A stretch of 64,000 bases of DNA from Blastobasis lacticolella (Eukaryota; Arthropoda; Insecta; Lepidoptera; Blastobasidae), in the NCBI GenBank assembly GCA_905147135.1, contig LR990055.1:2232001-2296000 (forward strand), in the 5' to 3' direction. A program made the translations under genes and the position numbers. Position 1 is the first letter of the stretch. Every line of letters starts with the position of its first letter. The notes below the pieces were generated by a model that was not told the origin of the DNA, did no database searches, and worked only from the letters and a program-made list of their open reading frames with translations. This document shows positions 32,411 through 44,639 of this stretch, piece after piece.

Positions 32411-33199
32411 TATGTCTGAACAGCAAAACTTCCAAGAGAATGTGAGGTAAACCGTTTCTTTTACTTCTAGAATTCACATGAAAGGATACGAAAACTTGAG
32501 GTTTGAGACAAAAAAAAATATTTTTTTTTGACGGGCAGACCAACGCGTTGTGTGTCTCCTAAACGTCTACTATCGTACAAAAGGGATTTTTTTCTTGTAG
32601 GATGGCGATTACGTAGGATAACCTTCGGCGCCCTCACAGTCTACTTACTATCACTTGTCTTACGTTCGCTTCAACTAAAGAATCTATCCACATTCATATT
32701 CGCTTTAACTGAAGTATACATATATCCACATTCTCATAACCAACTTTTTTAATTTTCCCATTTGGTAGCCGGCTACAAAATGAGAAATTCTATTCCCATA
32801 ACCTTACTAGCTACGAAATGGGACGAAATTATATTATGGTTGGTTATGAAAAAATATTCGAACTCAACAAATAACTCTTCTAGTTGCCTCAATATAAACT
32901 GAGTTTGTACCATTCTTCCAAGGTAAAAGTTATATTTCTAGACTTTCAGGCATATATGAAGCGGAGTCCATAACTTACCTCCTCCGTGCCCCCAGACCAT
33001 TCTCCTCGCAAGCCTTATATTAAAAATTCATGACTTCTGAGCTTAGGTATTTTCGTGAAGTCAGATTTTATTTCCTGCATTACTGCGAAACAATGAAGAC
33101 TGCATTTTGTTAAATGTTTCCGGCTTAAATTACTATGCAGTGAATAAAAGACATTGTTCGTTTTTAACTGAACAAGTGGATAGTTATATTAATATGTTC
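32411..33199. other. Unassigned stretch
   Basis: No family recognised. Confidence 0.4.
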
Positions 33200-33412
33200 G
33201 CTTGTCCTCGGACAGAGGATAACCATTGCTATCCAACGAGGCAACGCAGCTAGCTCTCTGGGCACCATTCCGCGGGACAACGGTGTGGATGATTTTTAAA
33301 ATATTTTAGTAGGTATTAGTGTTTAATTTTTATTTCTAATTGTAAATATATTTTCTGTTACTAAATTTAATGTGAATAAGTTTCTAAATATATGTTAATA
33401 TGCGTCTTAATA
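33200..33412 (+). mobile_element. LINE G 3' end copy G3
   Basis: 'ccattgctatccaacgaggc' coding end (IAIQRGNAA), degraded, then AT-rich 3' UTR. Confidence 0.65.
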
Positions 33413-33614
33413 TCTATACATAGTATAAAACAAAGTCGCTTCCCGCCGTCTGTTCTTATGTATCTATGTACGCTTAGATCTTTGTAACTACGCAACGGAT
33501 TTTAATACGGTTTTCAACAATAGATAGAGTGATTCAAGATGGAGGTTTATGAGCAAGGAAAAAAATTAGGAGTAAAGTAGGTGTGCGCGAATGAAGTCGC
33601 GCTGGGTCTACTAG
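33413..33614 (+). mobile_element. Helitron-like element H1a, complete (202 bp)
   Basis: Starts TCTATACATAG after A. Ends with hairpin gcgcga-atgaag-tcgcgc (33585-33602), then tgggtcta and CTAG at 33611-33614, then T. This matches the TC...hairpin...CTRR rule for Helitrons. Confidence 0.75.
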
Positions 33615-33619
33615 TTACT

Positions 33620-33916
33620 AATATCATACGCCGTGGGCTGGGTACTCATCCTCACTACGCAGACCCTCTGTTGGTCACGACGCGAAGGTTCGAAAGAACG
33701 TTTCTCGCTTGTACGATTCGGATGTGGAATGAGCTCCCAGCCACAGTGTTTCCTGTGGACTATGACATAGGATCGTTCAAGAGGTATTTTAGAGGTCTCT
33801 TCAGAGGCGGGCAACGCATTGGTGACACCCCTGGTGTTGCTGATGTCCATAGGCGGCGGTGACCACTTTCCATCAGTTGGCCCGCTTGCCTGTTCCTCTG
33901 CCGTATAACATAAAAA
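33620..33916 (+). mobile_element. LINE C 3' end copy C8
   Basis: Coding end from 'cactacgcagaccctctgtt' (HYADPLLVTTRRFERTF) to VADVHRRR and stop, then 3' UTR and 'cataaaaaaa'. Confidence 0.82.
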
Positions 33917-34182
33917 AATCGACTACTACTGTTCAGTTCCTTAGGTACCGTAAATTAAACGTGGTTCTTTAATGTTGAGTGTTTATTTAATTGCTTCACA
34001 AAGCCGACATCGTTACATGGCCGCTGGTTATTCGAGAGAGCGTTTGCATTGACGGTGGCGCTAACTGGCGTTTAACCTCGGAACTATCGTGCCACAGACT
34101 ATGTGAACGACATGGAATGCAACAACTATTACGGAATATTTAATACAGTATTTGACAGCCTATGCAAGTAAATAAATAATCA

Positions 34183-34510
34183 CCTTGGCGTTAATGTCCC
34201 AGTGCCCGAGGGCCCGGGCTCTGCCTTGAAAATGCTCCAGGATTTGGCAGGTAATTACAGTGGCGCGACTGCCATCTGACCTCCATGACCTTGCTACCAG
34301 GGGAACCTGACCAGATTGGATCATGGTTACACATTCAGTCGCCTGACTGTGCAGGTTTCATCACGATATTTCCCTCACCGTAAGAGTATTCAACTAATGT
34401 ACATCAAGAAACACAGAAAAGAGTCATTGGTACATTACCGCAGCGGAAATCGAACCTCTAGAATCGAATCGAAGTAGTAAGGGGGTCCATTCACTATGCC
34501 GCTGACGGTA
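34183..34510 (-). mobile_element. SINE B copy B10
   Basis: Nearly full length. The tRNA-like head at the right end is degraded. Confidence 0.78.
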
Positions 34511-35713
34511 CGAACAGTGCACAGTTCACTGACTCTACGCAAGGCCAATTTCTCGCCCACTTACCTTACTACGATGCACACACAATCTGACAATCTAAAA
34601 GTGACGATTTAATTCATTCATAATGCACCCATTGTTACGTGTTTAATGTAAAATAAGTACCCACGTGGTGTAACTGCACTTGGAGAGTGGGGTAACTGGT
34701 ACCATTGTTGACACCAGGGTTTCTGAACTTTTTTTTTATAATAGAGAGAGCCAAATGAACTAGCAGATCAAGTTATTATTCAGACTCCGTTTTTATCTTT
34801 ACATGACCTTTACATCAGTTACTCTTAGGTTTCAGACGGAGGGGTCTTGGTTCCCTTTCCATCAGATGGGCCGTCGATGCGTGTACGTCCTTAGACAATT
34901 TAAAAAACCCTGCTGAAACAACAACTTGGCCCCCGCGTACAGCGAAAAAGAGCTGGCAAAAAATAAAGGCACTCCTGCATACATCCATGTCATTTATGCA
35001 GTGGATCACCACCACACCAGTATATAAAATCGATGGTTTATCTGTCACCACTGCCAACTTCTGTTTGACAAACTGTAAAGGATGTGTAATAATCCTCATC
35101 CCCTGTGGTCTTCAAAGTAATTAGTGTCATCTAACATACAATTCAAATAAATTGTCATCTGCCGCGAGTTTGAACAATTACATAGTTGTAGAATTAGTTC
35201 TAGAGAAGATTTCCTCGGAGAGTACAACATGAAGTTCTTCAAGAAAGAAGTGCTTCGCTTTAGTCGGGCCGTACGCTTGTCTGGCATAAAATATATATAT
35301 CTGATGAGGATAACAATATGCTCATACCCCGGTCACTTACTTTTACTAAAGAAACAATAACTTGGATCCAAATAATTACCCACACATGCAACTTTTGTAA
35401 CATACCACTCCTAATGTTTATACCAGCCTGAACACTGCGCTAACATACAGGTAGATAGATTACCGCAAACGTAGATACGAAACTCCGATCGTCTGCAGTC
35501 GAAGCGGCTTATGTGGGAAACCGAACATTTATCTCAGTGACATTGTACCTGGCGTATCTAATCGGTGCTTGAATTTTTAAAGCCACCGAAAATACAGACC
35601 GTCTAGACTAGGTTTACTTACGTGAAGGTTAATCAGTAAGGTCAGTAGTAAATGCTGAAATGTATAATACCAATTCGTAATTTTAGGAAAAAAATGTTGA
35701 TTTATAATCTATA
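34511..35713. other. Unassigned stretch with long minus-strand frames
   Basis: Minus frames 34815-35099 (94 codons) and 35096-35287 (63 codons) nearly abut. The DNA between 34820 and 35290 is less AT-rich than its flanks, so an old coding remnant is possible, but no domain is recognised. Confidence 0.35.
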
Positions 35714-35912
35714 TCTACACATAGTATAAAACAAAGTCGCTTCTCACCGTTTGTCCCTATGCAAGCTTAGATCTTTTAAATTACGCAACAGATTTTAATG
35801 CGGTTTCCAACAATAGATAGAGTGATTCAAGAGGAATGTTTATAAGCAAGAAAATAAGCGTAGGTAGGGGTAAAGTAGGTGAACGCGAACAAAGTCGCGA
35901 TGGATCTACTAG
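35714..35912 (+). mobile_element. Helitron-like element H1b, complete
   Basis: TC start, hairpin cgcga-acaaag-tcgcg (35884-35899), CTAG at 35909-35912 before T. Confidence 0.73.
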
Positions 35913-37355
35913 TAATATAATATTTAAATGATTTATTAGAGTACAATTGAAACTATCGCCGAAGCGCCTGAGTACTTGAATGAGTTTTCAAAAATATTTC
36001 TAAATCTTATACGTTATTAACTTTGGTTGGCATTTAAAATACAGAACACGATATTGAAGATAAAAGTCTAGTTTTTTTAGTCTTTGTCAAAAAATTAGTC
36101 ATTGTCAAAAATCAACCAACCAAACCAATTAAATAGACCAATGTTTAATAACGCATCAAATCAATCTCGTCCAATTAAGATTGTCAAAGACTGGTGCATT
36201 CACCCTGCACTAGCCTCCGTTATTGCGACACCGGATATGAATGAGTTGGATTCAAAGCCCCGTGAGGTGACAATGGAGCTGTAATTGTACTGAATATGAT
36301 AATGTGCATTTTCACCTTGCTTTGCTATAAACAATGTCGTCTCTGCCTACCCTTACGTTAAAAGGGCGTGACGTTATTATAGTATCATGTTTGTATGTTG
36401 GTAGAAAAATAGATATGTTATCTTCCGAAGATAAATTAAATTATCTTGTTATTTTCCTTTTATAAAAAAACATATTTTACAACATTTATGCCTCAATCGC
36501 GTAAATTCGATGTACAAATACCTAGAAATTGCTTAAGACGAAAATACGTTTCACCAACCGCTTTAAAATAACTTAAAGTTAGGAAGTGGATTGGGCGATG
36601 CTTAGTCCGTAGGCATAGCCTAAAATGACGTTTGCATAGAGAGCGTTCGGCAAACGTTTTTCGTTTTTCTTTAATAAATGAAAGGTATCTACTTAAACTT
36701 CACTAAACAAATTAAACAATACAATGTCTTTGTCTCCGGTTGAGTAGACCTTTTCGCTATTGAACTTATTATTACTTGCATGGGGGCTCAATATTTACCC
36801 TAAGCCTTTTTTCCCCAAAAATAACCCCAAAGATTCTGTCTCCCCAGTTTTTCCCCAGGAGTCAATTTTTTCCCCAGAATTGCGAAATAAACCCCCCATT
36901 TTGGCAAACCTGCCTTAAGGGTAACCGTGTCCCTAAACCTACAGTCCTGCCAATTAACCGCCCGAATTTAAAAGTCAAATCCGCCGAAGACAATAAAACT
37001 ATCAATTTCCGAAACGGCCGCGCCACCGAATTGATCGGGGCACTTCGCTAGCTTTTAACTTTAATTGAAAACTCGAACGACTCAAACGGCCAATAAATAT
37101 CGGAAAATAATTTTGTAAAGCATTCAGCCAGCCAGCGGGCGAATGATCGGGCGGACGAACGAATGAATGAATGGTGAATGAGTTTGTGAAAGCCATTGAG
37201 GCGATGCTATTGTTCCGTTTTGTGATCGATTGCCTTGGAGGATTTGCGGTTCGGAGTTTTCACGCCCCGGTTTAGGGTATGGTGGCAGACGTGGCGGTAA
37301 ATACTGTTCACTAGCTTATACGAAATGCCGCCCTGTTCCAGAGGTAACGTGCTTC
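35913..37355. other. Unassigned stretch of about 1.4 kb
   Basis: No repeat family recognised. Open frames at 36102-36284 and 36776-37051 show no known domain. A C-rich 'ttccccaaaa' run near 36820 may inflate the latter. Confidence 0.4.
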
Positions 37356-37588
37356 ATCATCACAGCTGATAACAGTAAACTGCAGAACTTAGGGCCTCTC
37401 CCACGATAGGGAAGGTTATTGCCATAAGTCCCACGCCTGGCGGGTTGGAGATCGCAGTGTCATAAATATAACAATGGAAAACGCTGCTGCCCATTTTCCA
37501 GCCTAGATATTTTGCCTCGAAAACATTAGTCGGCATGTATGACTCCCACGTGTGTAGGGGTTGTATTGTACTCTGCCGGACACCACAC
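37356..37588 (-). mobile_element. SINE A copy A7, full length
   Basis: All blocks present but diverged. No clear TSD. Confidence 0.76.
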
Positions 37589-38010
37589 GGCCTTACCAAA
37601 AAGTACATCGTGAGAGTCCGGCTCTTGGAATTAAGCCATGAACGTACGTTCAACTCGTTCGTGGTGTTGGTTCCCACCGCAGATTTGGATTTCTTCATGA
37701 GAGATTATTGGCCGAAGGGTGTGGTGTACCGGCGATTCCGTGGGCGACCCAGAATTTCCGGTGCCGCCGAAACGACATTAGGTATCACACAGAGATTAAG
37801 TGAAAAGTGTTAGAATTTAGTTTTGAAAATTATTATATTATCTATTAGTCTATTGTTAATTTTATATTATTGGTAGGTATTGTTGTATAGGTTATATTAT
37901 TTTGTTTGGCTATAATGTATTGTTTATTGTTTTTATAATTTTGTATGTTATATGTATTATATCTATGGGCCTCTGTAGCCTGATACAAATTAATAAATAA
38001 ATAAATTACC
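37589..38010 (+). mobile_element. Retroelement 3' end with short coding tail
   Basis: The plus frame ends DFFMRDYWPKGVVYRRFRG...LSEKC (stop at 37811-37813). WPxGVxxRRF resembles the C-terminus of gag-like proteins of lepidopteran retroelements (recalled, not checked). Then a 3' UTR ending 'agcctgatacaaattaat' with (AAAT)n. Confidence 0.5.
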
Positions 38011-38029
38011 GGCAAGCAGTCCACCAGAA

Positions 38030-38243
38030 AGCTAATTATGTAACTCCGTTGCTTATAATTATCTGATTTCAATGATTGAAATGGTTACTTTTGCGATTAA
38101 GTATCATCGATTTCGTGGGTTACATTCTTAACGAAGTTCCATTGCAATAAAACTGAATATAATCTAACATACGTAATCGCAAAAGTAACAATTTCAATCA
38201 TTGAAATCAGAGAATTGTTAGCAACTGATTTACGTAATTAGCC
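38030..38243. mobile_element. MITE K copy K3
   Basis: Arms as in K1 and K2. The right end is followed by TA; the left end is mutated. Confidence 0.8.
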
Positions 38244-39968
38244 TACGGGAGTATTACGCCACACCATCGCCAATGCGTGGCCCACCTCTAAAATCCCGTA
38301 GCAATAATAGCAGTGTCTGGCAAAATAGAATTATATCACATTGTCTGTTCTACTTAGGTCTGCCTCTACTAAGATAGCGTCACCTTTATGGTTCCCATGT
38401 ATGGAAATGAGTGGAGCTTTTCCACTACCGGATACCATATGCCCATGAAATGTTGTAGATTTTGACGACATGTATTCAACTTTCTAGACCTCCCTGACCT
38501 TATGAGAAACCTTTCTTAACTGAGACACATTTAGTTAATGTCTACCACAAATAGTGAATATAAATTTTATAGACGTGCCTATATTCGTAGCACATCCGTA
38601 AATCTCTGCAAGCATTGCCAAAACTGTACGTAAATCAAGATAAATATTAATATATCACCCACATTCCCAGTCGTTAGCGAGGGACCAGCGAAAGCTAATA
38701 AGAAAACAATAATCTGGGATCAGCATAAAACAATTTATTATCTCATTTCGTCCAACGAAAATCCAATAAGAGGAAAAGAAAAAACAACATATAAAGTGTA
38801 CGGAAGATGTCCATCAAACTACCATTAGGGAGTGATAGATGTGTAATGAGGGGGGGGAGGGATATAGTAAAAATAAAAGTGTAAAGATTGAGACACAGAT
38901 GCGGCGGTGAGCAGTGATGAATTGCCGTGTTGGCGGCGACTGGGGAATCGGAGTAAGTCCGTAGTTACTACTTAGTGTTTTGTAAACATTGTACCGGTTT
39001 TGCCGATGGTGAATGTTTAGCAAGTCTGTGAAGTTTGTCTGAATGGATACCACCAAAAGCGGGCAATAGTTCGCAAAAGCTACTGAAAAGATTTTGATGA
39101 AAAGTGTCGGATGTTACCAAAATATCAAAAGAAATTTGCGCGTTGCTATGGCAACTTAGCCACGATCTGTCACTTTTTATCGTTGCGCTAATGGACGTTA
39201 GAGAATCGAACGGCGATTCTGCACATAGTAGGCCAGTATGGCACTACTGAGGTATGAGGATGTAGGTCAGATTCTCAGGGCGATAGATTCTGAGGACGTC
39301 AGTTTATTTTTTAGGCAGATTCGACTAGGTCAGGCATTTGTATAGAAGACTCTGAGTCTGGGGAAAATACAAAATACTTAGATTTTATTTGAACATGGCA
39401 TACAAACGTCTGAACTAATGAGAACCTGACTAAATAAGAAACTGACTATTTAAAAATTTGTCATTCTGAGAATCAGACCTACGTTGTAAAATATATATTG
39501 TCCTATTTTTGGTTACAGCCTATAATTACAGTCCCTTGCAGGACTTAGGACCCATTTTTGGTTACGCCTTGTTTTAGGAAACAGTTGAGAGGTCAGGCAT
39601 TTAACAACCTGACTGATGAACAATTTTACAATTTCACAACGCATCAACGAACCCCAAATCTAGCCAATGGACGCTACCACACAATTACATACAGATTTGA
39701 TTCCTTAATGAATGCCTCCGTATCAGATGCCTCGTTACACTGACGTTGACAAATTATGTTAAGTGTATCTAATCTCGTGGCCCATTCGGTGCAAGACATG
39801 TGTATTGTGGCCGTAAAAGTCCTCAGCCATTATTTCTGGATCTAGTTACTGGTCTATCATTAATTGTGAGGTTATTTTCTGTGGAAATTAATTAGGTAGT
39901 AGTACAGCCACCCACATAGGTCGTGTGATGGATTATAGCACCAACCCCTTCTCATTTATATATTCCTG
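38244..39968. other. Unassigned stretch of about 1.7 kb
   Basis: No recognised repeat or domain. This is one of the longest stretches without known repeats and a candidate for unique (for example intronic) DNA. Confidence 0.4.
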
Positions 39969-39969
39969 T

Positions 39970-40163
39970 TTATTCGTACGGCATCATCATCATCTTGGCG
40001 TTAATGTCCCGGTTGTGCTCTCACGAGGGCCCGGGGTCAGCCGTGACCATGATCCAGGATTTGGAAGATCAGGAAATTACAGTGGAGCGACTGCCATCTG
40101 ACCTCCATGACCCTGCTAAGAGGGGAACCTGACCAGATTGGATCATGGTTATTCGTATGGCAT
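39970..40163 (-). mobile_element. SINE B copy B11, 5'-truncated, with TSD
   Basis: The element is 39985-40148. Flanks ttattcgtacggcat and ttattcgtatggcat (14 of 15). Confidence 0.85.
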
Positions 40164-40345
40164 ACTGGTATGAAAAAAGTACAATAGGTAAAATGTAGTC
40201 TACAGTTCTAACCCCTTTTAATTTATCCCTTCTAATAATATACCCCTTCTTGTTTAATACAAGGCGCTAAATGTCTTAAAGGTTGACCAGCTATACTTAG
40301 TAAGGGTGCCGTAGGTTATCTTACAAAATCGAGTACAATAAAAAT

Positions 40346-40450
40346 GGCCGTGTGGTGTCCGGCATAGTAGATACCATTAACGCCTTACACTCGTGGGTGT
40401 CGTACAAGTCGACAAATATTTTCGAGGCAGTCTTCAAGGGCTGGAAAATT
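40346..40450 (+). mobile_element. SINE A copy A8, 5' part only
   Basis: 'gtgtggtgtccggcatagta' to 'agggctggaaaattt'. The 3' half is missing, which is unusual for a retroposon and implies a later deletion. Confidence 0.65.
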
Positions 40451-40484
40451 TAATAAATAAGTGTTAAGTCGCATTCAGGTACTT

Positions 40485-40735
40485 TTATGTTATACGGCAT
40501 ACAAATAAGCAAGCGAGCTACCTGATGGAAAGTGGTCACCGTCGCCCATTAACATCAGCAACATCAGGGGCGCTACCTATAGATTGCCCGCTTCTAGACC
40601 TCTTATATACCCCTTGAACGATCCCATATCATAGTCCAAAGAAAACATTGTGGCTGGGAGCTCATTCCACATCCGAATCGTACGAGCGACAAACGTTTTT
40701 TGAATCTTCGCGTGGACACCACTAGAGGGCCTACG
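40485..40735 (-). mobile_element. LINE C 3' copy C9
   Basis: 'tgttatacggcatacaaata' to 'atccgaatcgtacgagcgac' and beyond. Several substitutions. Confidence 0.75.
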
Positions 40736-41633
40736 TAATGGGGATGACAATGGCGGACAGTATCTTCACGGTTATTCTTTTAATGTCATTTAAGATGGCC
40801 ATCGGGAAATAATCCGCACATCAATCCATTATACACGCTGGTGAAGAGTGGTATGCTGTCCTGGCCCACTCCAACGTGAGAGTCGAAGCGACAGGTGCTT
40901 TCAATATGGTGGTTGGTCTCCAAAATCTTGAAGTTTGCTGTAAACTCATTGAGTTACTAGGCTGCAGTCAGACCTGAGAAGCCCGCATCGAGCATATTTT
41001 CTCGCTATATCTGTCGTGAAATTCGAAAACTAAAGTAACCGACAGAAAAACGACGAAAATACACTCGACCAAGTTTACATGTACTCAAATATTTGAAACT
41101 GTGTTTCATATACAGAAAACCTAGAAACATTTTCAATAATATTTTCCATCGCCACTCCAGCGCACATGAAAACTTGACGTCTGACTAAAATTCGAACTAT
41201 TCTATTTTAATATTCTATTTCACTAGATGTGACACGCAACAACATAGCAGGCGCCGCCATTGAATAACCAAGTTACACTCAACATTGTACGAATGGTCCA
41301 CATAAAAGCGGACTCGCCCGAAAGTTTGTAAAAATGAGGGTACCATAACTAAAAAAACTTGGGGCCGCATAAAACAGGGACATCATAAAGGGAACTCTAT
41401 TAAAAAGTTAGAGAAGGGTACCCGTAACAGCCCAGTCACTGGGAGACGAGAGTTATAGTACCTACATATAACGCCTAAAGGTTCAACTACCTTCAAAATC
41501 ACCATATATTTTAATTAAATCTTTTAGTTTTAACACGTAATTATTGTGTTACCATTTGTTTGATATAATTGTAGTACATGTCAAATAAAATCTATGTCTA
41601 TGTCTAAAATTAAATTCACCTTTGTTAAAAAAA
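40736..41633. other. Mostly unassigned
   Basis: Repeat M text occurs around 41061-41135. 41500-41610 ends 'aaataaaatctatgtctatg', a LINE-like 3' tail with TCTATG units. Confidence 0.4.
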
Positions 41634-41808
41634 TGTGCGGGTTTCATCACGATGTTTCCCTCACTGTAAGAGCATCGGCTAGTATTAAACTAATATGCAG
41701 AACCCAGAAAAGAGTATATGAGTATCGGTACATGGCTGCAGTGGGATTTGACCCAGGTACCTCTCGCCGAGTCGGATACCGTAACTACTCGGCCACCGAC
41801 GCTCCTAG
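41634..41808 (-). mobile_element. SINE B copy B12, 5' half
   Basis: tRNA-like head at the right end ('cggccaccgacgctcc') and proximal body. The 3' half is absent. Confidence 0.72.
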
Positions 41809-41882
41809 GTAGGTAATACTAGTATAACCTAGTAAAAAATAACCCTCCTTCTGACGCAGTAATTCATTTCATAAGTACTTCC

Positions 41883-41932
41883 TTTTTTTTTTGTCATACG
41901 GTAGGCAAACAGGCAAGCGGGCCACCTGATGG
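41883..41932 (-). mobile_element. LINE C extreme 3' end, C10
   Basis: T-run then 'caggcaagcgggccacctga'. Only about 50 bp. Confidence 0.65.
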
Positions 41933-42300
41933 CTCCTTAAAAGCTCCTCAATACTTCTGGCTATCTTGTTAACTTAGTTTGCCAGAGTTTGTCAATTAGT
42001 TATCGTTAAAAATAGAAAATTAAATACAGTAAGACCTGCAGTCGCACACAAATAACTTTCCACTTTAGAAACATAGCCTTAGGTACACTGTGGAATAACA
42101 TTCGCTCGCAGCAACCAGGCGTTTCCTTAAATGTCGACTAAAACAAATTTATGCTAATGCCATGGAAACTTTCCTTTCTCCTTATACGTAAGTGAGGTTT
42201 AATTTTACTAAATATTAGGTTAAAATGCATTTCCGTAAATATGTAACGCCGTAGTTATGCAGGCAGTTGGTACGCTAATGTTAGTGAGTTTCTAGACGCC
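41933..42300. other. Unassigned stretch
   Basis: No family recognised. Confidence 0.35.
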
Positions 42301-42304
42301 GTAA

Positions 42305-42425
42305 TCTATATACAAAGAATATAGAACAAACTTCTTTCTAGGCTTCGCTTTATGTATGTTGTGTACGCTTAGATCTTTTAAATTAGGCAACGGATTTTAA
42401 TACGGTTTTCAACAATAGGATAGTT
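42305..42425 (+). mobile_element. Helitron-like H1 5' fragment
   Basis: 'tgtgtacgcttagatctttt' and 'ggttttcaacaatagga' match H1a. The 3' end is missing. Confidence 0.55.
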
Positions 42426-42472
42426 TATAGTTATAGTTTGGAAGATGGGTGTAGGGTAGGTATTGGGTTCTG

Positions 42473-42655
42473 AGTAATGTACATTAGTTGAATGCTAACC
42501 GATGCTCTTACGGTGAGGGAAAACATCGTGATGAAACCTCAGCAGATGTCAATCGCTCCACTGTAATTACCTGATTGGCCAAATCCTGGATCATGGTCAA
42601 GGCGGATCCCGGGTACTCGTGCGCGAAAGCACAACAGGGACATTCAGTCCAAGAT
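42473..42655 (+). mobile_element. SINE B copy B13, internally deleted
   Basis: Body from 'tgtacattagttgaatgcta', a jump of about 85 bp at 42538, then the 3' part ending 'ccaagatgatttttt'. Confidence 0.72.
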
Positions 42656-43149
42656 GATTTTTTATTTAGAAGGTAATGCTCAAATGAAGACCCACCGACC
42701 AGAGGAATTTTGAATGCGTAAGTTACTCTATTGTATCTACAGGATGTATCCGTTAAATAGAATTGGACAACTGATGACCTGGGATGGAATACCACATAAA
42801 AAAGTAACCGAATTTATTCTTATTCTCTAATTAACGCCGACGCGTTTAACTATGTAAAATTATTCTTAAAGGGGGTTCGACTTCTGTTATTAATTTATTA
42901 ATTTAATTATGGTTTATACTCTTAGTAAATGTATTCAATGGTGCGCAAAATAGTTTTCCATAGGTTAATGATTTATAATAAAAAACCACAAATCGCCGCT
43001 AGATAGCGTTATTTTGTGATTTCAATGTTTTTCTTTTTCATTGCTTTATATTATTAACATGGAAAAATACATTTCACGCTCATTTGCATACATTTACTAA
43101 CGGCCAATTGCACAAACTTATATTTAAATCGTCAAACCCTTGAAAGAAT
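42656..43149. other. Unassigned stretch
   Basis: No family recognised. Confidence 0.35.
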
Positions 43150-43360
43150 GGATAAATAAGATTACATTGTTGTGTTCCGGTATGAAGGATACGGTAGTAT
43201 GTGCAATTTCAGGCATGAGGCATTCCATCTTAGTCCTCGTAGTGACAACGCACCTGCGGTTCTGTATTTTTGTTGCCTGCAACCTAAATTCATGAATTGT
43301 ACATGGGCGACAGTTACCGCTTACCATCAAGTGGGCTGTCTGCTCGTTTGTCAGTGAATA
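43150..43360 (+). mobile_element. LINE 3' UTR fragment (family Q)
   Basis: 'acattgttgtgttccggtat' and 'aggcatgaggcattccatct' match 54438-54650. Confidence 0.55.
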
Positions 43361-43404
43361 GCACAAAAAACTTTAAATAAATAAATAACTAATAAATAAA
43401 TAAA

Positions 43405-43644
43405 CTTGGACAAATTCACACAGCGCCATCTAGCCCCAAAGTAAGCAAAGCTTGTGTTATGGGTGCTAAATAACTGATAAACTACTTATATACTTTTAAA
43501 TACATACTTATTATATATAGAACACCCAGACCCGTAAAATAAATTAAAATTCATTATTTCAATTTCTGTCCAGCCGGGAATCGAACCCGGGACCTCTTGC
43601 GTGGCAGACCGGCATGTTGACCATTGAACCACTCAGGTCGTCAG
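43405..43644 (-). mobile_element. SINE N copy N2, full length
   Basis: A box TGGTTCAATGG and perfect B box on the minus strand, tail of TTTA units. Very similar to N3. Confidence 0.88.
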
Positions 43645-43654
43645 AAGTTTATAA

Positions 43655-43798
43655 ATTTATAAATTCTTTCACTGACAGGAAGCTACCCTATTCCCGAGTT
43701 TCATAGGGTACTTTTGATCTCGGAAAAATAATAGGTTCCGTGGTATAGTGAAATGCTTACAGAGATTCGGACTGCGGAAAAACCCGCGAAATTAAGCT
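43655..43798 (+). mobile_element. Helitron-like H4 fragment
   Basis: 'tcatagggtacttttgatct' and 'agagattcggactgcgg' parallel 63629-63740. Cut off where MITE E2 begins. Confidence 0.5.
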
Positions 43799-43800
43799 GT

Positions 43801-43946
43801 GGCCCTAGCACAAGTGTGTCCGCGACAAAGCTCGCGCCGCGAGAGAGCGTTTGTCTCTTTCTCTCAATACTAAGACGAAAGTGATAGCAATACCTATGTC
43901 GCGCTTTTTCTCGCTTATCGCGCGCGAGAGCAACTTGTGCTAGGCC
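43801..43946. mobile_element. MITE E copy E2 (146 bp)
   Basis: Inverted ends ggccctagcacaagt and complement (one indel). The interior matches E1. Confidence 0.75.
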
Positions 43947-44335
43947 TACTGCTAGTCTTTTACTAAATCACAATACTTTCCCTTCATTCTTCTACGAGCT
44001 AACAACGAGCCCACCATCAGATGGATTGTATGGTCGTTTGACACTGCGTAGTATAAATATTTAAACATAAAATTTGTATGAAAAACGTTCCCCATATTGT
44101 GCAGTACTTACTTATTTTAAAAGTTGTGGATACCGATATCACTATCTACGTTACACTATCTCAAGAGTTAACATTTGACGTCACCGACGCCCCTATGGCG
44201 TGGTGTGGTGTCATTAAGATAAGGCATTCCTATATTTAGTGAGTAACGAAATGATGAGTCGGCCATGTCTGATTTTAGCCAGCGTTCTAATTGTGTAATT
44301 GATGAGTTCATCATCATTATCATATTAGCCGAAAT
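43947..44335. other. Unassigned stretch
   Basis: No family recognised. Confidence 0.35.
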
Positions 44336-44575
44336 ATGCCTACTGCTGAGCATGGCCTATGCCCAGCAAAAGCTCCCCCAGAAATCTCCACAAAGGCCGG
44401 TCAGCATCCAACTGGTACCTGCGATCTTCACTAGGTCGCCGGTCCACCTTGTAGGACTTGTATCTACGTGTTCCGGTACGTGGTCACCACTCGAGAACTT
44501 TACTGCCACATCGACCATATTTTCTCCGAGTAATGTACCCTGCCCAATTGATCGCGCACTGGTGCAGTAACCGCA
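44336..44575 (-). mobile_element. LINE 3' fragment (TRWTGDLVKIAG type)
   Basis: Minus frame includes SPTRWTGDLVKIAGTSWM, a C-terminal block of RTE-related reverse transcriptases, followed by a frameshifted remainder. Confidence 0.65.
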
Positions 44576-44639
44576 CATGCGCAGCTCACGAGTGGCGCAC
44601 GGGCCGTTGCCGCTAGCGGTGCACTCGCGGCGTGTTCCT

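Noticed and set aside
36776..37051. Proline/phenylalanine-rich 91-codon protein
   Set aside because: Driven by a local C/T-rich tract. No domain, splice signal or homology recognised.
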